A stretch of DNA of 6,615 nt from Opitutaceae bacterium (GTDB lineage Bacteria > Verrucomicrobiota > Verrucomicrobiia > Opitutales > Opitutaceae): positions 1 to 6,615 of the forward strand of contig JAHFTG010000119.1 in assembly GCA_023269455.1 (NCBI GenBank). The letters are read 5' to 3'. Made by a program: the position numbers and the translations under genes. The notes beneath the pieces are model-generated. The model made no database searches. It saw nothing but the letters and a program-made list of their open reading frames with translations, and was not told the origin of the DNA. Shown here in pieces: positions 5,870-6,615 of this stretch. Position 1 is the first letter of the stretch. Every line of letters starts with the position of its first letter.

Positions 5870-6615
5870 TACCCCTTCCGGTTTATCCGGGCGCATCGCG
5901 GTTGACGCGATGGGCGGAGACCTCGGCCCGTCCGAAGTGGTCGCGGCCGTTAAACTCGCTTTGGCCGAGTTTGCGGACCTCAACCCCGTCACCCTCGTCG
6001 GTGATGAGGCGGTGCTCAAACCACTGCTTGAACAACAAGGCCTGCGCGATCATCCGTCGCTCGGGCTTTTGCATGCGCCTGAAGTCGTCACGATGGACGA
6101 CAAGCCCATGCTCGCCTTGAAGCGCAAGAAAGGCGCCTCGATGTTTCAAGCCATCGAACTGGTGAAATCCGGCGAAGCGTCCGCTGTGGTAAGCTGCGGG
6201 AACACCGGCGCGCTCATGGCCGGCGGCACGATCAAGCTCCGCACCCTCGAAGGCGTCGGCCGCCCCGCCCTCGCCGCGATCATCCCGAGGGAAAACGGCT
6301 ACTTCATCCTCATCGACGCCGGGGCCAATCCCGAGTCCGAGCCCGAGCATCTCGTGCACAACGCCATCCTCGGCACCCACTATGCCCGCGTCGTGCTGGG
6401 CGTCGCCAACCCCCGTGTCGGCCTGCTCACCATCGGCACCGAGGAAGGCAAGGGCAACGCCCTCATCGCCGCGACCCACGACCACCTCAAAGGCCTCGGC
6501 GACCTCATCAACTACGTCGGCCCGACCGAAGGCTTCCAGGTGTTCACCGATCATTGCGACGTCGCCGACTGCGACGGTTTTGTCGGCAACCTCCTGCTCA
6601 AAAGCTGGGAATCCC
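5865..6615 (+). CDS. plsX: Phosphate acyltransferase PlsX, 3'-truncated
   Basis: PlsX converts acyl-ACP and phosphate to acyl-phosphate, the acyl donor for PlsY in phosphatidic acid synthesis. It is a peripheral membrane enzyme. The 250 residues present, of an expected 330-350, carry the family signatures: RIAVDAMGGDLGP (10-22), KGASMFQAIELVKSGEA (89-105), SCGNTGALMA (110-119), DAGANPE (151-157), GLLTIGTEEGKGN (186-198) and CDGFVGNLLLK (236-246). The frame is open to the window edge and the rest lies downstream. ATG 5865 is the best start because it puts nine residues before the conserved RIAVDAMGGD; a GTG directly before it (5862) is an alternative. No clear SD is visible. It lies 37 bp after rpmF with no promoter between, so the two are very likely co-transcribed. 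fabH is expected next by comparison with other bacteria. Confidence 0.95.
   Translation, partial: MVTPSGLSGRIAVDAMGGDLGPSEVVAAVKLALAEFADLNPVTLVGDEAVLKPLLEQQGLRDHPSLGLLHAPEVVTMDDKPMLALKRKKGASMFQAIELVKSGEASAVVSCGNTGALMAGGTIKLRTLEGVGRPALAAIIPRENGYFILIDAGANPESEPEHLVHNAILGTHYARVVLGVANPRVGLLTIGTEEGKGNALIAATHDHLKGLGDLINYVGPTEGFQVFTDHCDVADCDGFVGNLLLKSWES

Noticed and set aside
5883..6554. A 223-codon minus-strand open frame opposite plsX
   Set aside because: plsX motifs are clear on the plus strand throughout, and the antisense product is a low-complexity Asp/Glu/Gly/Val-rich shadow.

Overview
The window looks like a chromosomal housekeeping segment from a GC-rich bacterium. My best guess is Verrucomicrobiota, probably near the Opitutaceae. 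This rests on the protein sequences (especially the L32 and TPR proteins), the high GC content and the frequent lack of strong Shine-Dalgarno (SD) sequences. It is recalled resemblance, not a database match. I see no tRNA, rRNA, insertion sequence, CRISPR array, phage gene or sign of transfer, and no gene-free stretch longer than about 120 bases.

Layout: (1) bases 1-504, plus strand: the C-terminal part of a binding-protein-dependent ABC transporter permease of the Fe(III)/polyamine-like class. Its 5' end lies outside the window. (2) 505-615: a convergent gap holding a strong intrinsic terminator that reads on the minus strand. (3) 4451 down to 616, minus strand: an apparent three-gene operon trpD - glmM - TPR protein. 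trpD and glmM overlap by ATGA, the TPR gene follows after 57 bp, and the terminator closes the unit. (4) 4452-4531: a short divergent spacer. (5) 4532-5527, plus strand: uppP, with an N-terminal extension and a loop insertion. (6) 5528-5647: a leader with a sigma70-like promoter whose -35 box lies inside an inverted repeat. (7) 5648-5827: rpmF (ribosomal protein L32), a small gene clear from its sequence. (8) 5865 to the window end: plsX, cut off at its 3' end.

Most of the genes belong to envelope synthesis. GlmM makes glucosamine-1-phosphate for UDP-GlcNAc, UppP regenerates the undecaprenyl phosphate carrier for wall and glycan assembly, and PlsX makes acyl-phosphate for phospholipid synthesis. 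rpmF-plsX is a widely conserved pair, usually followed by fabH. trpD (tryptophan synthesis) is the functional outsider, and the TPR protein has no assignable function.

I found no convincing undescribed system. The points most worth checking are the trpD-glmM-TPR operon, the unusual UppP architecture, the inverted repeat over the rpmF promoter, and the altered residues near the TrpD phosphoribosyl-pyrophosphate (PRPP) site.
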